Positions 15,034-23,280 of a stretch of DNA of 36,469 nucleotides are shown here, piece by piece. The notes beneath the pieces are model-generated. The model was given only the letters and a program-made list of their open reading frames with translations, searched no databases and had not been told where the DNA came from. The position numbers were made by a program, and so were the translations under genes. The number at the start of each line of letters is the position of its first letter. The first letter of the stretch is position 1. The DNA comes from an uncultured Eubacteriales bacterium. Its GTDB lineage: Bacteria; Bacillota; Clostridia; Christensenellales; Aristaeellaceae. Where the stretch lies: NCBI GenBank assembly GCA_900548145.1, contig URJB01000020.1, positions 1-36,469 of the forward strand, written 5' to 3'.

Positions 15034-16680
15034 ATGAAAAAACTGTCTCGTGTGCTGGCCGTTATTCTTGCGCTGGCGCTGTGCCTGCCCGGCATGGCCG
15101 CCGCCGAAATGACCGAGGCCGAAAAGCTGGCTGAAATGGTAGCCAACGTCGTGCTGCCTACGCCGGAGCTCCCGCTGGTGGATGAACCCATGACCATCAC
15201 CGTCAAGTACCCCAAGACCTCGAACCATGGTGATTTTGACAACTGCTTCTATCTGAAAGCCGTCGAAAAGCTGACCAATATCAAGCTGGACGTTCAGGGC
15301 ATCGACGCCAACGGCTGGGATGAAAAGCTGGCGTTGGACTTTGTCTCCGGCGACTACAGCGAGATCTATCTCAACGGCGTTTCCTTCAACGACGCGGCTG
15401 TGTACGGTCAGGCCGGGATGCTGCGCCCGCTGGAGGACCTGCTGGAGCAGTACGCCCCCAACGCCGTGGAGATCCTGAACCTGCTGCCTGAAACCCGCCG
15501 CAACGTCACCGCCTCCGACGGACACATCTACATGATGGCCGCCTACGACGGAACGCCCCGCGACATGCTGATGAACGCCACTTACAATCAGGAAGTCAAC
15601 GGCGACTGGCTGGCCAAGGCCGGTCTGACCGAGACCCCCAGCACGCTGGACGGTTTCTATGACATGCTGGTCTCCTTCCGGGACGGCGACGCCAACGGCA
15701 ATGGAGAAGCGGACGAGATTCCCTACAGCTTCGTTTATGACGGAGACGGCTACAACATGCCCCTGGGCGCGTTTGGCTTCGTCAACCTGCGGCACGACGT
15801 GATCGACGGTCAGTACGTCTACGTTCCCGCTCAGGAGAATTTCCGTCACTATCTGGAGTTCATGCATAAGCTCTACACCGAGGGCCTGCTGGATTCGAAG
15901 ATTTTCACCCAGACCACCGAAGAATACAATGCCAAGATGTCCACCGGCGTGATCGGCGTGATGCCCAACTCCGGCGCGGCGATCATCGGTCTGGACGAAT
16001 ACCTCAAGACCACGTCCCTGAAGCCCATGACCAGCGAATACAACGAAACGCCCGTCCATCCCGGCCGTGCGCAGGAAGTGGACAAGTTCGGTATGGTCAT
16101 CACCGATAAGTGCAGCGAGGAAAAGGCCATTGCCGCCATCAAGCTGCTGGACTACTTCTACAGCCAGGAAGGCACATTCCTCATCAAGTGCGGCCCGGAA
16201 TACGGTGCTTGGGGCGACATGATCGACGGCGGCTACGTCCGTCACGAGAATGAAGACGGCACCGTTTCTTACGAGCTGATCTACGATCATGAGAAGTATC
16301 AGGACAGCTACTATCAGTTCCGCGTCAAGAACGGCCTGATGAACATGCCCTTCTTCTACACCGGCGCTCATGCTGCCGTTATCATCGGCGGCTCCGCGGA
16401 CAACAACCATCTGACGGAGATCGTGAACGAGAGCGGTATGCTGGCTGCCCGCCGTATGGGCTATCCCCAGATGGCGACCTTCACCGAGGATGAGCAGGAC
16501 ATTCTGGCTCCCTATGTGCTGATGGACAGCTATGTGGATCAGATGGTGGCCCGCTTCATCACCGGCGAAGTGGAAATCACCGATGAGACCTGGAACAGCT
16601 ATCTGGAGCAGCTGAACATGATGGATCTGGACACGCTGGTGGAAGTCCGTCAGGCGGCCTATGATCGCTGGAACAGCTGA
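15034..16680 (+). CDS. Extracellular sugar-binding protein, LplA-like (module 1)
   Basis: This 548-residue solute-binding protein catches the module 1 substrate and delivers it to the two permeases. It starts with a classic signal peptide (MKKLSRV, a hydrophobic core, then GMAAAE, cleavage near residue 24). There is no lipobox cysteine: the only Cys in the core (LALCLPG) has Leu at -1. AAAGGAGG lies before the ATG. A strong terminator 30 bases after the stop ends the operon. The protein contains the family's DxDGxxY-like and TPSTLDGFYDML segments. Substrate is unknown; the aldolase and propeller point to an acidic or modified sugar. Confidence 0.9.
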   Translation: MKKLSRVLAVILALALCLPGMAAAEMTEAEKLAEMVANVVLPTPELPLVDEPMTITVKYPKTSNHGDFDNCFYLKAVEKLTNIKLDVQGIDANGWDEKLALDFVSGDYSEIYLNGVSFNDAAVYGQAGMLRPLEDLLEQYAPNAVEILNLLPETRRNVTASDGHIYMMAAYDGTPRDMLMNATYNQEVNGDWLAKAGLTETPSTLDGFYDMLVSFRDGDANGNGEADEIPYSFVYDGDGYNMPLGAFGFVNLRHDVIDGQYVYVPAQENFRHYLEFMHKLYTEGLLDSKIFTQTTEEYNAKMSTGVIGVMPNSGAAIIGLDEYLKTTSLKPMTSEYNETPVHPGRAQEVDKFGMVITDKCSEEKAIAAIKLLDYFYSQEGTFLIKCGPEYGAWGDMIDGGYVRHENEDGTVSYELIYDHEKYQDSYYQFRVKNGLMNMPFFYTGAHAAVIIGGSADNNHLTEIVNESGMLAARRMGYPQMATFTEDEQDILAPYVLMDSYVDQMVARFITGEVEITDETWNSYLEQLNMMDLDTLVEVRQAAYDRWNS

Positions 16681-16711
16681 CGACCCGCGAAAAAAATCGA
16701 AAGCTCTTTTC

Positions 16712-16743
16712 TGGCCGTTGACCTTCGGGTCAACGGCCATTTT
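16712..16743 (+). terminator. Terminator of module 1 operon
   Basis: A perfect 12-bp stem (16712-16723 and 16728-16739) closes a TTCG tetraloop and is followed by TTTT, a very strong intrinsic terminator. Confidence 0.9.
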
Positions 16744-16764
16744 GCGTATTCCGCCTATCAAAAC

Positions 16765-16804
16765 GCCGCGCTCTGCTGAAAAAAGCAAAGCGCGGCAGCT
16801 TTTT
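16765..16804. terminator. Bidirectional terminator between module 1 and the GH36 gene
   Basis: An 8-bp GC stem (16765-16772 and 16789-16796) has TTTTT on the plus side and GTTTTG on the minus side. It ends the minus-strand glycoside hydrolase operon and backs up the terminator before it. Confidence 0.75.
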
Positions 16805-16815
16805 GATTTTTTCCT

Positions 16816-18969
16816 TTAGGCCTGCGGCTCCATTCTCCACACATCCATCCGGCTGTCGCAGTCGCCTTTCAGCGATACCTCCACGCCGATGTTCATCAGC
16901 GCTTCGCCGGTCATGCGGCGGCCGTCCTCGCAGACGTAGACCGCGTCCGAGAGCAGTCCACGCATGCGGAAGCGGGGCATGGGCAGATCCCAGCAGCGCA
17001 TGCCGTGGGCGAAGGAGAACAGCGTGAAAGCCTTCCGGTCCCGGCGCACATACTGGAACAGGGCGTAGGGATGCTGCGTGGCCGAGGCAATGCGGTACAC
17101 GTAAGCGTCCTGCAGGTCGCCCCGGAGACGCTTGAACTCGGCGATGGCTTTTTTCAGCTCGTCCAGTTCCTCCTGCGGGGCGGTCAGCAGGTTGATGCCG
17201 ATGCTCATGGAGCCGGTCATGCCCCAGTGAATGCGGAAGGAAAGCGGCGTGGGGCGCTCGTGGATGTGGTGCCGGGCCGGGGCAATGTTGCCCGCGCCGC
17301 CGGCGGTCTTGGGCACGAACAGCATGGAGAAACCCTCGTGCAGCACCATCACGTCCACCGGGTCGGCGTTGTCGCTGCGGTTGATGCGGTCGGCGTAGGG
17401 CACCATGCCGAAATCGGAACGCCCGCCGCCGCTGGCGCAGTTTTCAAACAGCACATCGGGGTGCTTTTCGTCCAGGTGCTGCCAGATGGCCAGCAGGTTT
17501 TTCGTGTAGCGGACGGACAGGCTTTGCTGATCCTCGTAGGGTGCGTCCGGCCAGCCGGTCTCGGTGACGTAGCGGTTCATGTCCCACTTGAGGTAGTCCA
17601 GCTGGCAGGTGTCGATCAGATCATCCAGCCATGCAATGGCCCAGTCCCGAATCTCGTCCCGGGCCAGATTCAGCACCAGCTGATGTCGCTGCTGGATGCG
17701 GGGCCGGGCAGGGTCGTGAATGACCCAGTCGGGGTGCGCCCGATACAGGTCGCTGTCCGGGTTGACCATTTCCGGCTCCACCCACAGTCCGAAGAGCATC
17801 CCCTTGTCGTGACAGGCCTTGGAGATAGCCTGCAGCCCGTGGGGAAAACGCTCCGGGTCGGCAAACCAGTCGCCCAGACCGGCCTTGTCGTCGGTACGCT
17901 TGGGCATCCAGCCGTCGTCGATGACGAACAGCTCCACGCCCAGCGGCGCACACTTGTCGATCAGCGCCAGACAGTTGTCCTCCCGCACGTCAAAGGCATA
18001 GGGATACCACGAATTGTAGATGACGGGCCGCACGGCGTGGGCCTTGTCGGTCTTATTGCCCCGGGGCATCAGGTGGTCGAACTGCCAGTCGTAGAAGACC
18101 TCGCTCATGCGCTCGAAGCCCCGGTTCGAGAAGCCTCCGGTGAACTGGGGCGTTTCAAAGCACTCACCCGGCTTCAAAAGGTACTTGGTGTCGAAACTGT
18201 TCACGCCGCCGGTGACAGTGACCATTTTGCCGAACTGCCGCTCCACGGTGATATCGAAATTGCCGCTCCAATGGAGCACGCCGAAGAACACCTGCCCCGT
18301 TGTTTCGGTGGCCGCGCCGTCCTGATCCAGCGCAAAGAAGGGGATCTGCTGAGCGGCGGCGCAGGTGATGCGGTTGTTTTGCAGCACGGTGCGGGCCTGA
18401 GTCAGCATCAGCTGATTTTTGGTGTACTCGCAGCCCCAGTTGCCGCTCAGATGGGTCAGCCGATAGTCCCAACCAAAGGGCAGCTGCCACGCGGCGCTCT
18501 TCATCTGTTCCAGCTCCAGCGCGCCCTCCTCGCCGTTGCGGATGACCAGCCATTTGCTCAGCAGCGGCAGATCGGCCCAGCCCCGGTAATGCAGCTCCAC
18601 TGTGACGGCATAGGCCGCGTCCCGGGCGACGACGGTCAGGTGGTCGCCGTCGATCAAATGGCTGTCGTACAAAAGCCGCAGACCCCGGGTGCCGTCCGGG
18701 TGGCGCGCCCACAGCACCGGGTCGCCGTAATCGCTGGGCTCCATGGTGGGCAGCTCGGCCACGCCGTCTTTGCGCGCGTCCACGCCCTTGGAGGGCTCGT
18801 AGGCCGCCAGCATTGTCTCGGCCAGCGGCAGCAGAGAATCATCGCTGCTCAGTGACGGCCCCCAGTACAGGTGGCGCAGACGTCCATCGGCAGCAATACC
18901 GAAGGCGTAGGACATTTCAGAAGTCCGAAGGTGAAAGAGCCGGTGAGCTTCGTCAAAGTGAATACGCAT
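16816..18969 (-). CDS. Alpha-galactosidase, glycoside hydrolase family 36
   Basis: This 717-residue enzyme hydrolyses terminal alpha-galactosides such as raffinose-type or galactan side-chain sugars. It has the GH36 layout: an N-terminal beta-sandwich, a TIM barrel from about residue 320 (IDDGWMPKR, LWVEPEMV) and a C-terminal beta-domain. The nucleophile is D463 in YLKWDMNR, and the acid/base is most likely D533 in SDNAD. The CASGGGRSD substrate loop is present. There is no signal peptide, so it works on imported sugar. AAGGAGGG lies before the ATG. It is the second gene of a minus-strand operon behind the agarase-like enzyme (52-base gap). The module 2 transporter diverges from that operon and probably supplies the substrate. 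Confidence 0.93.
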   Translation of the reverse strand: MRIHFDEAHRLFHLRTSEMSYAFGIAADGRLRHLYWGPSLSSDDSLLPLAETMLAAYEPSKGVDARKDGVAELPTMEPSDYGDPVLWARHPDGTRGLRLLYDSHLIDGDHLTVVARDAAYAVTVELHYRGWADLPLLSKWLVIRNGEEGALELEQMKSAAWQLPFGWDYRLTHLSGNWGCEYTKNQLMLTQARTVLQNNRITCAAAQQIPFFALDQDGAATETTGQVFFGVLHWSGNFDITVERQFGKMVTVTGGVNSFDTKYLLKPGECFETPQFTGGFSNRGFERMSEVFYDWQFDHLMPRGNKTDKAHAVRPVIYNSWYPYAFDVREDNCLALIDKCAPLGVELFVIDDGWMPKRTDDKAGLGDWFADPERFPHGLQAISKACHDKGMLFGLWVEPEMVNPDSDLYRAHPDWVIHDPARPRIQQRHQLVLNLARDEIRDWAIAWLDDLIDTCQLDYLKWDMNRYVTETGWPDAPYEDQQSLSVRYTKNLLAIWQHLDEKHPDVLFENCASGGGRSDFGMVPYADRINRSDNADPVDVMVLHEGFSMLFVPKTAGGAGNIAPARHHIHERPTPLSFRIHWGMTGSMSIGINLLTAPQEELDELKKAIAEFKRLRGDLQDAYVYRIASATQHPYALFQYVRRDRKAFTLFSFAHGMRCWDLPMPRFRMRGLLSDAVYVCEDGRRMTGEALMNIGVEVSLKGDCDSRMDVWRMEPQA

Positions 18970-19021
18970 GGGGGAACCCTCCTTGTGAAGTTTTCATTCG
19001 CTCAAGAGAAACGTTCTTCTT

Positions 19022-21079
19022 TTAATTGACGGTCTGCCACAGGTTTTGCAGGGGAACCGGCCGGGCTTCGGGCTGCTCCTGCCCGTCCAGCAGCGGGTAC
19101 ATCCGTTCCGCAAAGCGCCGGAAAGCCTCCGCCGCCAACGGATAGGGACGGTTGCATACGTCGATCAGGCCGATCTGGTAGCATTCGCCGTCGAAGCGGC
19201 CCAGATAGGGCTGGTCGCTGTATTCGAAATAGTGAACGCCGGTCAGGTGGGGCTCCTGCGTGCTCTGCTCCAGATAATACCGCAGCGCCTCGGCCCGCTG
19301 GGACTGCGTGCCCGTATGGTACAGACCCCAGGAATCCAGTCCGCTTTCTTTGGCGCCGATATGCCATTCGCCCACGACCATGGGCAGGTTCGCGCCTTTG
19401 GCCATTTGCGCGGCGGCGGTGGCGGGTTCGGAACCGTAGCAGTTGAAGGAAAACACATCGAAGTAGTTCAGCGGGCCGCAGAGGGTCTTTTCGGAGGCGT
19501 GGCTGTAACGCATTCCCAGATTCAGATGATGAGGATCCTCCGACCGCAGCGCGTCGCTGATGACGCGGCCATAGCGTTCCACCAGTACATTGTGGAAAAC
19601 TTCGAAGTCCTTTTGGGCGGCTTCCGGCCAGCTGTCCCGGCGGAGGGGCGAAAGCAGATCGTCAAAGGAGGACAAGTCTGTCTCCCAAGCGACGTTCAGG
19701 GCTTCTACCGTGCCGTAGCGTTTTTTCAGATGGTCGGCAAAGGCCTGCTTGGAGGCGTGGCAGCCGTCCGCAGCCAGCAGCCGCTCCGCCAGATTGACGT
19801 TGTCGTGCATCAGCCATTCCGGCTCGTTGGTGACGAAGTAGCCGATCAGCAGCGGATCGTCCCAATAGGCGCGCAGTTCCCGCCGGGCCATCTCGGCGGT
19901 GAGTCGCTCGTAGTCCGGGCTGAACACGTCGGGGAAATCCCGGAAGATGCGCTCGTCCGTCAGCGGAAAAAATTTGAAGGTGATGACGTAGGGCATTTGG
20001 GCCTTGCGGAGGAATTCCGCCGTGGGTTCGTCGCCGTAGTCGTTTACGCCCACGCCCAGCGTATTTATGCCCCAGAAGCGCATCCGGGCGGTGCTGAGGG
20101 TGATCCACGCGTCCAGCCAGCCTTCGCCGAAGACCCGCATCATATTGGCCCGGGGAAAGTTGACCAGTTCCCGGGTTTTGGCGTTCTCAAGGCCGTTGCG
20201 AACCACGTACTGGGGAATCTGATCGCCGGTGGTCCACGCCCGGGCGAAAAGCCCTTCCTTGGGCGGCAGCCACTGGTGCAGACTGTCCAGATGGTCGGCC
20301 ATGCCGTAAATGCCGGTACGGTTGCCGTAGCACATGCCATTAGAGAAGAAGGCATACCCGTCCGGGTCAACCAGCCACCAGCGCCGTCCGTCATGGACGG
20401 TGTGGAACCAGCCGGTCTGGTCAAAGCGCTTGTTCAGCCAGCCGCCGTACCGGGACCAGCCTTCGGGATAATGGTTGTGGGTCTTGGCCCATTCCAGTTC
20501 TTTTTTCAGATAAGCGTCCAGTTCTTCCAGACTGCCCGTCTTTCCGGGCCAGGCGCCCTCGGCCCGCTGCCCCAGTGCGTCCACCAGCGGACGGCCTTCT
20601 ACGTCCTGCGGCTGCCAGCCGGATACAAATTCCACGGACGTAAGTACGGCGGAACGCAGGGACGGCTCCCGCAGAAACAGCCGGAAGAACTTCACTTCTC
20701 CGGCCTGAATGGGACGGCCGTTCAGCCCGCCCTTGAACACGCCCGGCCACGGCGGCAGGAACGCCATATCCGCCCCCAGCGCCCGCTTATCCACGGGGAA
20801 GGGGACCTGCACCCTGCATCCGGGCAGAATGCGATAGTGAAGGGACAGAAGCGGCTCGTCTTCTTCGGAAACGCAAAATTCCAGATGGATTTCGATTTGG
20901 TGGTCGGCCTCCGCCTGCAGGGTCACGACGGCGGTCTCCTGTCGCTGCCAGCCCTCTGGTAGGGCGGCGCTGAGCAGCAGCTCATGCTCTTCGGGCAGGA
21001 ACCCGTCCTCCCGACATTTCCCCTTCAGCAGGGTAAAATCAGTGCTTTTCAGGCAGAGGGTCGATGTCATGCAGTTCAT
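19022..21079 (-). CDS. Clan GH-A glycoside hydrolase, beta-agarase (GH50)-like
   Basis: This 685-residue protein has an N-terminal beta-domain (to about 200) and a TIM barrel. The segment WWLVDPDGYAFFSNGM resembles the start of the catalytic domain of GH50-type agarases. The acid/base is E419 in TNEPEW and the nucleophile E571 in VVGEWHIGA, the usual clan GH-A pair. I chose the ATG at 21079 with AAAAGGAGA upstream; the in-frame ATG at 21163 would lie at the predicted transcript start. There is no signal peptide. It is the first gene of the operon with the GH36 enzyme, with a promoter at 21194-21166. True agarose is an unlikely substrate for a cytoplasmic enzyme beside an alpha-galactosidase; a galactose-containing oligosaccharide is inferred. 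Confidence 0.8.
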   Translation of the reverse strand: MNCMTSTLCLKSTDFTLLKGKCREDGFLPEEHELLLSAALPEGWQRQETAVVTLQAEADHQIEIHLEFCVSEEDEPLLSLHYRILPGCRVQVPFPVDKRALGADMAFLPPWPGVFKGGLNGRPIQAGEVKFFRLFLREPSLRSAVLTSVEFVSGWQPQDVEGRPLVDALGQRAEGAWPGKTGSLEELDAYLKKELEWAKTHNHYPEGWSRYGGWLNKRFDQTGWFHTVHDGRRWWLVDPDGYAFFSNGMCYGNRTGIYGMADHLDSLHQWLPPKEGLFARAWTTGDQIPQYVVRNGLENAKTRELVNFPRANMMRVFGEGWLDAWITLSTARMRFWGINTLGVGVNDYGDEPTAEFLRKAQMPYVITFKFFPLTDERIFRDFPDVFSPDYERLTAEMARRELRAYWDDPLLIGYFVTNEPEWLMHDNVNLAERLLAADGCHASKQAFADHLKKRYGTVEALNVAWETDLSSFDDLLSPLRRDSWPEAAQKDFEVFHNVLVERYGRVISDALRSEDPHHLNLGMRYSHASEKTLCGPLNYFDVFSFNCYGSEPATAAAQMAKGANLPMVVGEWHIGAKESGLDSWGLYHTGTQSQRAEALRYYLEQSTQEPHLTGVHYFEYSDQPYLGRFDGECYQIGLIDVCNRPYPLAAEAFRRFAERMYPLLDGQEQPEARPVPLQNLWQTVN

Positions 21080-21165
21080 AAACGTTCTCCTTTTGAAGGC
21101 AGAGAATCCCATTCCGGAAAGGCGGACAGAAGACCTTCCCGCTTTCGGGAATGAAGGTTGCATCC

Positions 21166-21194
21166 ATTATAAAGGACGGCTTTGGAGAAAGCAA
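21166..21194 (-). promoter_or_regulatory. Promoter of the GH-A/GH36 operon
   Basis: On the minus strand, TTGCTT (21194-21189) and TATAAT (21171-21166) are separated by 17 bases, with transcript start near 21159, about 80 bases before the ATG at 21079. Confidence 0.72.
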
Positions 21195-21204
21195 TGCCGT
21201 GGTC

Positions 21205-21233
21205 CGGACATGAATAGCCGGTTTCGGACATGA
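21205..21233. promoter_or_regulatory. 20-bp-spaced direct repeats, putative AraC-type site
   Basis: CGGACATGA occurs at 21205-21213 and again at 21225-21233. The 20-bp period and a position about 45-75 bases upstream of the glycoside hydrolase transcript start are what an AraC-family activator needs. The divergent transporter start is about 105 bases away, so one site could serve both directions. Confidence 0.55.
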
Positions 21234-21338
21234 CCGTTTTGTTCCCAAAAACAGTATTTCATGGCGCAAACTGCGCATTTACTTTGGCTGACTTCCGGTT
21301 TACCATAAAAGACACCAACGAGAAAGGATGAACGGTTC

Positions 21339-22280
21339 ATGAAACACACGACGGCCGTTTCGGGCCTGCAGGTGCGGCACAAGAGTCTGGGCCGGCGAAT
21401 GCTGGATCACTGGCAGATTTATCTGCTGCTCCTGCCCGCCGTGATCTATTTCATCATCTTTTATTACTGGCCCATGGCGGGCCTGCAGATCGCCTTCCGG
21501 GATTACCGCGTTTCCAAGGGCATCTGGGGCAGCACGTGGGTGGGGATGAAGTATTTTCAGAAGTTTTTCAATCACCCCCAGTGCTGGAAGATCATCCGCA
21601 ATACGATGGTCCTTTCCCTTTATACGCTGGCGACGTTCCCGCTTTCCGTGATCATGGCGCTGCTCATCAACGAGCTGCGGGGCAAGCGCTTCCAGAAAAC
21701 GGTGCAGATGGTGACCTACGCGCCCCACTTTATCTCCACCGTAGTCATCTGCTCTATGATTACGCTGTTCATGAACCAGTCCACGGGCCTTATCAATAAT
21801 GTGATCGAAATGCTCGGGGGCAATCGGGTGGACTTTCTGGGCACGGCCCAGTACTTTCCGCACATTTTCGTGTGGTCGGGCGTGTGGCAGGATCTGGGCT
21901 GGGGCACCATCATCTATCTGGCTACTCTGTCCAGCGTCAGCCCGGAGCTGCACGAAGCCGCCTACATGGACGGCGCGAATCGGATGCAGATCATCTGGCA
22001 CGTGAACCTTCCCTGCATCCTGCCCACAGTGGTCATCATGCTCATCATGAGCTGCGGCCGCATTCTGTCCGTGGGATTCGAAAAGATCTACCTTCTGCAG
22101 AACTCCCTGAATCTGGACGTATCGCAGGTCATTTCCACCTACACTTACGAGCTGGGTCTGCTGGGCGGACAGTACAGCTACTCCACCGCCATCGGCCTGT
22201 TCAATACGGTGGTCAACGTGGTGATGCTGCTGATCGTCAATACCATCTGTAAGCGTCTCTCCGACGTGTCCCTGTGGTAA
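21339..22280 (+). CDS. ABC sugar transporter permease, LplB type (module 2)
   Basis: This 313-residue six-helix CUT1 permease has its EAA loop at E206 (HEAAYMDGANRMQIIW). The start ATG has GAGAAAGGA upstream. It resembles the module 1 permease at 13102 closely, down to the DVSLW/ETSLW end and the AAGAAAGGA junction to the next gene, which points to module duplication. The control region before it is shared with the divergent glycoside hydrolase operon; no good SigA promoter is seen for this direction, which fits activator dependence. Confidence 0.93.
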   Translation: MKHTTAVSGLQVRHKSLGRRMLDHWQIYLLLLPAVIYFIIFYYWPMAGLQIAFRDYRVSKGIWGSTWVGMKYFQKFFNHPQCWKIIRNTMVLSLYTLATFPLSVIMALLINELRGKRFQKTVQMVTYAPHFISTVVICSMITLFMNQSTGLINNVIEMLGGNRVDFLGTAQYFPHIFVWSGVWQDLGWGTIIYLATLSSVSPELHEAAYMDGANRMQIIWHVNLPCILPTVVIMLIMSCGRILSVGFEKIYLLQNSLNLDVSQVISTYTYELGLLGGQYSYSTAIGLFNTVVNVVMLLIVNTICKRLSDVSLW

Positions 22281-22299
22281 GAAAGGAAGGAGGACGTAT

Positions 22300-23217
22300 A
22301 TGAAACCCACGATCATTCGCCGTACCCGGGCGGACAAGATTTTCGACACCCTGAATGTGATCCTGATGGCCATTGTGCTGGTCATCACGCTTTACCCCCT
22401 GTATTTTGTGCTGATCGCCTCCGTGTCCGACGCCTACGAGGTGGCCAAGGGCAATGTGTTCCTCTGGCCTAAGGGCTTCACGGCGGAGTCCTACCTGAAT
22501 GTGTTTAAGGAAAACCGGGTGTGGCTGGGGTATCGCAACACCATTTTCTACACTCTGACGGGCACCTTTTTCAGCCTGATCCTGACCATCCCCAGCGCCT
22601 ACGCCCTCAGCAAGAAAAGCCTGCCGGGGCGGCGGCTCATCAACGTGTTTTTCCTCATTCCCATGTACTTCAACGGCGGCCTGATCCCCACCTATCTGGT
22701 GATGAAGAAGATCGGCATGGTGAATACGTGGTATTCGCTGATCTTCATCGCGGCCTCCAGCGTGTACAACATGATCGTGACCCGGGCCTACTTCCAGTCC
22801 AATGTGCCGGAGGAACTGTACGAATCCGCCCGGATCGACGGCGCCAGCGAGCTGAAAACGTTCTTCCGTATCGCACTGCCGCTGGTCAAGCCCATTCTGG
22901 CGGTGATGATCCTGTTCTTCGCCGTGGCCCGGTGGAACGACTACTTCAACGCCCTGATCTACACCACCAAGAACGACTACCTGCCCCTGCAGATGGTGCT
23001 GCGCTCCATCCTGCTTAACAGCCAGACAGCCATGCAGAAGATCGATACCTCGGCCATGGATACCGAGGCCATCAAGAACGCCGCCCGGCTGGCCTATATG
23101 GCCGAGGCCATGAAGTACGCCCTGATCGTGGTTTCCTCCGCGCCGCTGCTGATCGCCTATCCCTTTGTGCAGAAGTACTTCGTCGCCGGCATGATGGTAG
23201 GCGCGGTGAAGGGCTGA
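22300..23217 (+). CDS. ABC sugar transporter permease, YtcP/LplC type (module 2)
   Basis: This 305-residue six-helix permease carries the EAA-type loop at E175, here written ESARIDGASELKTFF, and the C-terminus AGMMVGAVKG. AAGGAGG lies before the ATG. It follows the LplB-type gene by 19 bases and precedes the binding-protein gene across a hairpin (23227-23249), the same order as module 1. Confidence 0.93.
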   Translation: MKPTIIRRTRADKIFDTLNVILMAIVLVITLYPLYFVLIASVSDAYEVAKGNVFLWPKGFTAESYLNVFKENRVWLGYRNTIFYTLTGTFFSLILTIPSAYALSKKSLPGRRLINVFFLIPMYFNGGLIPTYLVMKKIGMVNTWYSLIFIAASSVYNMIVTRAYFQSNVPEELYESARIDGASELKTFFRIALPLVKPILAVMILFFAVARWNDYFNALIYTTKNDYLPLQMVLRSILLNSQTAMQKIDTSAMDTEAIKNAARLAYMAEAMKYALIVVSSAPLLIAYPFVQKYFVAGMMVGAVKG

Positions 23218-23226
23218 CCCTCGAAA

Positions 23227-23249
23227 TAAGAGAAGGGACTCTTCTCTTA
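23227..23249 (+). promoter_or_regulatory. Intercistronic hairpin before binding-protein gene 2
   Basis: Arms TAAGAGAAG (23227-23235) and CTTCTCTTA (23241-23249) form a perfect 9-bp stem with a 5-base loop. It is followed by an A-rich stretch, not T. Sequence differs from the module 1 hairpin, but position, stem length and context agree. Confidence 0.6.
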
Positions 23250-23280
23250 AAAATAAAAAATGGAAAAGGAGATATCCACC

